A stretch of 64,000 nucleotides of DNA. Source: Otis tarda (lineage: Eukaryota > Chordata > Aves > Otidiformes > Otididae). The notes under the pieces were generated by a model, which was not told the DNA's origin, ran no database searches, and was given only the letters and a program-made list of their open reading frames with translations. The translations under genes were made by a program, and so were the position numbers. Positions 61,001 to 64,000 of this stretch are shown in pieces (the first letter of the stretch is position 1; every line of letters starts with the position of its first letter). The stretch lies in assembly GCA_026413225.1 (NCBI GenBank), contig JAPMTP010000105.1:90986-154985 (forward strand). Reading direction: 5' to 3'.

Positions 61001-64000
61001 CAGCCAGCTACAGTGCCTGTGCCTGGGCTGGCTGCTGGCAGCTTGTGGGCGGGCTCCTGACTCACCAGGGGTGGAGCTGACAACTCACAGCTGCATTCCA
61101 ACTGCTTACCACGAGGCATCAGCCATTTTGCTGCAGGGACAAACTTGTTTCAGAGCAGGCAAAACTGCACTGGGCAGGGGATCTGAAGTGAAATGGGCAA
61201 CCAAAAAGCTCTTTTAGACTTTGTTTGGAGCCACCAACAGCCAGCTACAGTGCCTGTGCCTGTGCTGGCTGCTGGCAGCTTGTGGGCGGGCTCCTGACTC
61301 ACCAGGGGCAGAGCTGACAACTCACAGCTGCATTCCAACTGCTTACCACGTGGCATCATCCATTTTGCTGCAGGGACAAGCTTGCTTCAGAGCAGGCAAA
61401 ACTGCACTGGGCAGGGGATCTGAAGTGAAATAGGCAACCAAAAAAGCTCTTTTAGACTTTGTTTGGAGCCACCAACAGCCAGCTACAGTGCCTGTGCCTG
61501 GGCTGGCTGCTGGCAGCTTGTGGGCGGGCTCCTGACTCACCAGGGGTGGAGCTGACAACTCACAGCTGCATTCCAACTGCTTACCAGGAGGCATCAGCCA
61601 TTTTGCTGCAGGGACAAGCTTCAGAGCAGGCAAAACTGCACTGGGCAGGGGATCTGAAGTGAAATGGGCAACCAAAAAAGCTCTTTTAGACTTTGTTTGG
61701 AGCCACCAACAGCCAGCTACAGTGCCTGTGCCTGGGCTGGCTGCTGGCAGCTTGTGGGCGGGCTCCTGACTCACCAGGGGTGGAGCTGACAACTCACAGC
61801 TGCATTCCAACTGCTTACCAGGAGGCATCAGCCATTTTGCTGCAGGGACAAACTTGTTTCAGAGCAGGCAAAACTGCACTGGGCAGGGGATCTGAAGTGA
61901 AATGGTCAACCAAAAAAGCTCTTTTAGACTTTGTTTGGAGCCACCAACAGCCAGCTACGGTGCCTGTGCCTGTGCTGGCTGCTGGCAGCTTGTGGGCGGG
62001 CTCCTGACTCACCAGGGGTGGAGCTGACAACTCACAGCTGCATTCCAACTGCTTACCACGAGGCATCAGCCATTTTGCTGCAGGAGACAAGCTTCAGAGC
62101 AGGCAAAACTGCACTGGGCAGGGGATCTGAAGTGAAATGGGCAACCAAAAAAGCTCTTTTAGACTTTGTTTGGAGCCACCAACAGCCAGCTACGGTGCCT
62201 GTGCCTGTGCTGGCTGCTGGCAGCTTGTGGGCGGGCTCCTGACTCACCAGGGGTGGAGCTGACAACTCACAGCTGCATTCCAACTGCTTACCACGTGGCA
62301 TCATCCATTTTGCTGCAGGACAAGCTTGCTTCAGAGCAGGCAAAACTGCACTGGGCAGGGGATCTGAAGTGAAATAGGCAACCAAAAAAGCTCTTTTAGA
62401 CTTTGTTTGGAGCCACCAACAGCCAGCTACAGTGCCTGTGCCTGGGCTGGCTGCTGGCAGCTTGTGGGCGGGCTCCTGACTCACCAGGGGTGGAGCTGAC
62501 AACTCACAGCTGCATTCCAACTGCTTACCACGAGGCATCAGCCATTTTGCTGCAGGGACAAACTTGCTTCAGAGCAGGCAAAACTGCACTGGGCAGGGGA
62601 TCTGAAGTGAAATGGGCAACCAAAAAGCTCTTTTAGACTTTGTTTGGAGCCACCAACAGCCAGCTACAGTGCCTGTGCCTGGGCTGGCTGCTGGCAGCTT
62701 GTGGGCGGGCTCCTGACTCACCAGGGGTGGAGCTGACAACTCACAGCTGCATTGCAACTGCTTACCAGGAGGCATCAGCCATTTTGCTGCAGGGACAAAC
62801 TTGTTTCAGAGCAGGCAAAACTGCACTGGGCAGGGGATCTGAAGTGAAATAGGCAACCAAAAAAGCTCTTTTAGACTTTGTTTGGAGCCACCAACAGCCA
62901 GCTACAGTGCCTGTGCCTGGGCTGGCTGCTGGCAGCTTGTGGGCGGGCTCCTGACTCACCAGGGGTGGAGCTGACAACTCACAGCTGCATTCCAACTGCT
63001 TACCACGAGGCATCAGCCATTTTGCTGCAGGGACAAACTTGCTTCAGAGCAGGCAAAACTGCACTGGGCAGGGGATCTGAAGTGAAATAGGCAACCAAAA
63101 AAGCTCTTTTAGACTTTGTTTGGAGCCACCAACAGCCAGCTACAGTGCCTGTGCCTGGGCTGGCTGCTGGCAGCTTGTGGGCGGGCTCCTGACTCACCAG
63201 GGGTGGAGCTGACAACTCACAGCTGCATTCCAACTGCTTTACCACGTGGCATCATCCATTTTGCTGCAGGGACAAGCTTGCTTCAGAGCAGGCAAAACTG
63301 CACTGGGCAGGGGATCTGAAGTGAAATAGGCAACCAAAAAAGCTCTTTTAGACTTTGTTTGGAGCCACCAACAGCCAGCTACGGTGCCTGTGCCTGTTTT
63401 GGCTGCTGGCAGCTTGTGGGCGGGCTCCTGACTCACCAGGGGTGGAGCTGAAAACTCACAGCTGCATTCCAACTGCTTACCACGAGGCATCAGCCATTTT
63501 GCTGCAGGGACAAACTTGCTTCAGAGCAGGCAAAACTGCACTGGGCAGGGGATCTGAAGTGAAATGGGCAACCAAAATAGCTCTTTTAGACTTTGTTTGG
63601 AGCCACCAACAGCCAGCTACGGTGCCTGTGCCTGGGCTGGCTGCTGGCAGCTTGTGGGCGGGCTCCTGACTCACCAGGGGTGGAGCTGACAACTCACAGC
63701 TGCATTCCAACTGCTTACCAGGAGGCATCAGCCATTTTGCTGCAGGGACAAAATTGCTTCAGAGCAGGCAAAACTGCACTGGGCAGGGGATCTGAAGTGA
63801 AATGGGCAACCAAAAAAGCTCTTTTAGACTTTGTTTGGAGCCACCAACAGCCAGCTACAGTGCCTGTGCCTGTGCTGGCTGCTGGCAGCTTGTGGGCGGG
63901 CTCCTGACTCACCAGGGGTGGAGCTGACAACTCACAGCTGCATTCCAACTGCTTACCAGGAGGCATCAGCCATTTTGCTGCAGGGGCAATCTTGCTTCAG

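Larger units (their letters stand above)
40372..64000. repeat. Right satellite arm, 238-bp tandem monomer
   Basis: About 99 clean monomers in the same orientation as the left arm, running off the window. Compared with the left arm they carry many more marked variants: GGTCAACCAAATATGC and GGTCAACCAATAATGC, GCTACGGTG, CCACGTGGCATCATCC with GGGGCAAGCTTGC, CCAGGAGTGG, CTTGTTTCAG and CTTGTGTGCGG. The variants form haplotypes that recur at long spacings. No gene is seen; the short reading frames are a by-product of the repeat. Confidence 0.97.

Noticed and set aside
40372-64000. Regular repetition suggestive of a CRISPR array
   Set aside because: The whole 238-bp unit repeats with no unique spacers, and the context is eukaryotic.

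Overview
The window looks like vertebrate nuclear heterochromatin, most likely from a bird. It is a very long tandem satellite (about 238-bp monomer) interrupted once, at 26387-40371, by a roughly 14-kb cluster of two endogenous-retrovirus (ERV) copies. The bird call is an inference from the gag matrix-like segment, which resembles alpharetroviruses, and from a vertebrate DICER1-derived segment. No bacterial-type genes, operons, rRNA, tRNA or CRISPR arrays are visible, and no intact cellular gene is present.

Layout: 1-21260 is a clean, homogeneous satellite arm (about 89 monomers). 21261-26386 is about 21 much more degenerate monomers. 26387-32691 is ERV copy A: LTR, tRNA-Phe primer binding site, broken gag, antisense DICER1 segment, env transmembrane (TM) remnant, 1 kb of unknown sequence, RT scrap, polypurine tract, LTR. 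32692-33871 is highly diverged satellite-like spacer. 33872-40365 is ERV copy B with the same order of parts. 40366-64000 is a second clean satellite arm (about 99 monomers), richer in variant monomers. Both arms run off the window.

The main discovery candidate is inside the ERV. Where pol should be, between gag and env, both copies carry a stretch whose reverse strand reads as the C-terminal part of vertebrate Dicer: the RNase IIIa region, the linker, and the RNase IIIb signature [11 protein letters not shown] with the following acidic EEDEEKED-type segment. It is apparently intronless and antisense to the viral genome. The element lacks protease, integrase and nearly all of RT. A short RT piece with the LDLKD motif sits downstream of env, which is the wrong order. 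The element therefore looks like a defective, non-autonomous retrovirus that captured host Dicer cDNA in antisense and existed as at least two copies. Whether it makes Dicer-antisense RNA, dsRNA or piRNAs is unknown.

The outermost LTRs are flanked by the same 6-bp satellite sequence (GGCAGG), and removing the cluster with one GGCAGG restores a satellite monomer. So the composite behaves as one insertion into the array. A strong caveat: 21.3-40.4 kb differs between its internal copies mainly by small insertions and deletions and by micro-scale scrambling. That could mean old decay, retroviral template switching, or uncorrected long-read consensus errors. The coding-frame statements in that interval depend on which is true.
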